Assembly (NCBI RefSeq): GCF_037081835.1
Contig: NZ_CP146516.1
Span: 1,077,501-1,141,500 of the forward strand
Length of the DNA stretch: 64,000 nucleotides
Direction: 5' to 3'
From: Spirobacillus cienkowskii
Lineage (GTDB): Bacteria; Bdellovibrionota_B; Oligoflexia; Silvanigrellales; Silvanigrellaceae
Of the stretch, positions 63,239 to 64,000 are shown in pieces; the first letter of the stretch is position 1, and the number at the start of each line of letters is the position of its first letter. The position numbers and the translations under genes are program-made. The notes under the pieces are model-generated. The model ran no database searches and was not told where the DNA came from. It saw nothing but the letters and a program-made list of their open reading frames with translations.

Positions 63239-64000
63239 TTAAGTGAGATGCATTGAAATGCTGTCTCTTAATTTTGAGAGAACAATTTCTGGTGTACCAT
63301 ATTCTAGGAGCTGTCCATTGCCAAGTAAGACAACGTGGTCCACTGTTTTTAATGTCTCAAGTCTATGTGCGATGATAATAATGGTTTTTTGGGCAAAGGT
63401 ATTGTGAATGGCATGCTGAATCAAGGTTTCTGTTTTATAATCAACACTTGCCGTTGCTTCATCCATTAAAATAACTTTTGCATGACTTAAGATTGCTCTT
63501 GCCATGCAAATCAATTGCCTCTGGCCCACCGAAAAGTTTTCTCCTTTTTCTTGTATTTTGTAATTGAGTTGGTTTGGTAGTGCTTTTATATATTCGGCGA
63601 GTTGCACTTCTGTAAGGGCTTGCCAAATTTCTTGATCAGAAAATTTATTTAATCTATCGAGATTGTATCTCAGAGTTCCCGAAAACAGATGAGGTTCTTG
63701 GGGAACAATCGCAAAAATACTTCGAGAAACTTCTAGGGGAATTTCATGGATATCAATATTATCAATTATAATTTTACCACTATGAACAAAGAGCATTCTA
63801 TAAAATGCTTGAAATATAGAGCTTTTTCCAGCACCTGTTTTACCAATAATCCCTGTTTTTTTTCCTGCATGAAACTTTATAGATAAGTGATTTAAAATCA
63901 TTGGAAGATCTTCTCTGTAAGACGCAGAAAGATTATCTATGATGATTTCGCCATAATTAGGCCAATTTTTTGTTAAATTACCAGGTAGCTTTTTATCAAT
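63239..64000 (-). CDS. ABC exporter ATP-binding part, C-terminal portion (partial)
   Basis: The gene runs in from beyond 64000; 253 codons are seen. The frame is open across the window edge (…NWPNYGEIIIDNLSASY…), so the internal Met at 63901 is not the start. One complete nucleotide-binding domain is present: GIIGKTGAGKSSIFQAF (Walker A), IFAIVPQEPHLFSG (Q-loop), NFSVGQRQLICMARAI (signature), VILMDEATASVDYKTE (Walker B) and IIAHRLETLK (H-loop). The spacing and the phrase GEIIIDNLSASYR resemble ABCC/MRP-like or MsbA-type exporters with fused membrane domains. Substrate unknown. 15 nt before serA. Confidence 0.88.
   Translation of the reverse strand: MDKKLPGNLTKNWPNYGEIIIDNLSASYREDLPMILNHLSIKFHAGKKTGIIGKTGAGKSSIFQAFYRMLFVHSGKIIIDNIDIHEIPLEVSRSIFAIVPQEPHLFSGTLRYNLDRLNKFSDQEIWQALTEVQLAEYIKALPNQLNYKIQEKGENFSVGQRQLICMARAILSHAKVILMDEATASVDYKTETLIQHAIHNTFAQKTIIIIAHRLETLKTVDHVVLLGNGQLLEYGTPEIVLSKLRDSISMHLT

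Noticed and set aside
1-64000. CRISPR arrays, tRNA or rRNA genes, insertion sequences and prophage genes
   Set aside because: No regularly spaced repeats, no cloverleaf-type sequence with a GTTCGA-like T loop in context, no rRNA segments and no transposase or integrase motifs were seen on reading both strands.

Overview
This is an AT-rich bacterial chromosome segment carrying flagellar genes, Sec-exported proteins, two copies of a large RHS (YD-repeat) cassette and many housekeeping genes. The gene content fits a Gram-negative predatory or host-associated bacterium, and my best guess is Bdellovibrionota/Oligoflexia, possibly Silvanigrellales. The supporting features are fliGHIJ with a MotE-like gene, MutS2, a CarF/PEDS1 desaturase, an M9-type collagenase-like protease, paired M16 proteases and low GC. 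That placement is inference from gene content and not a database result.

Layout. (1) Positions 1-13.35 kb are an accessory island with a twice-repeated cassette: a Sec-exported partner protein followed about 35 nt later by a Sec-exported RHS protein of about 1640 residues. Copy 1 is the tail of a partner (1-171) plus an intact RHS (207-5126). Copy 2 is a partner whose reading frame changes at two A-AAA-AAG heptamers (5633-8175) plus an RHS broken by frameshifts (8211-13119, probably once ending at 13189). After copy 1 lies a 167-bp, one-mismatch duplicate of the 3' end of the symporter gene that follows copy 2, so a remnant of a flanking gene marks the duplication or exchange. The two RHS proteins share their core but differ in their C-terminal tips. 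The copy-2 partner carries about ten degenerate copies of an amphipathic-helix module. (2) 13.2-15.3 kb on the minus strand: a family-3 solute-binding protein and a DAACS symporter, translationally coupled. (3) 15.4-24.6 kb on the plus strand: fliG-fliH-fliI-fliJ-motE-like, an rRNA methyltransferase, a patatin phospholipase and a Pro-rich envelope protein. (4) 24.6-27.8 kb on the minus strand: a secreted M9-like metalloprotease. (5) 28.1-32.8 kb on the plus strand: RdgC-like, peroxiredoxin, CarF-like plasmalogen desaturase, a degenerate UDG-fold protein, trigger factor and a small Lys/Ala-rich exported protein. (6) 32.8-48.4 kb, mixed strands: ileS, lepB, rpsD, corA, folD, speA, infA, mutS2, rsgA and a frameshifted FAD enzyme. 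(7) 48.4-64 kb, all minus strand: SIMPL protein, trhO, two small proteins, an M16 inactive/active pair, an unknown 716-residue protein with a MoxR-like ATPase, pgi, a D-lactate dehydrogenase, a pertussis/cholera-type ADP-ribosyltransferase, a coiled-coil zinc-ribbon protein, serA and the end of an ABC exporter.

How it fits together. The flagellar block supplies the motor switch and the export ATPase complex. The housekeeping genes cover translation, one-carbon metabolism, glycolysis and serine synthesis. The accessory layer (RHS cassettes, ADP-ribosyltransferase, collagenase-like protease, patatin) suggests interaction with host or prey cells. The most novel material is the partner-RHS cassette: its repeat expansion, its frame switch at a classic slippery sequence, its swapped tips and the lack of any visible immunity gene. 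Four reading-frame breaks (about 6090, 9092, 13096-13104 and 47525-47533) need checking against sequencing error before biological conclusions are drawn.
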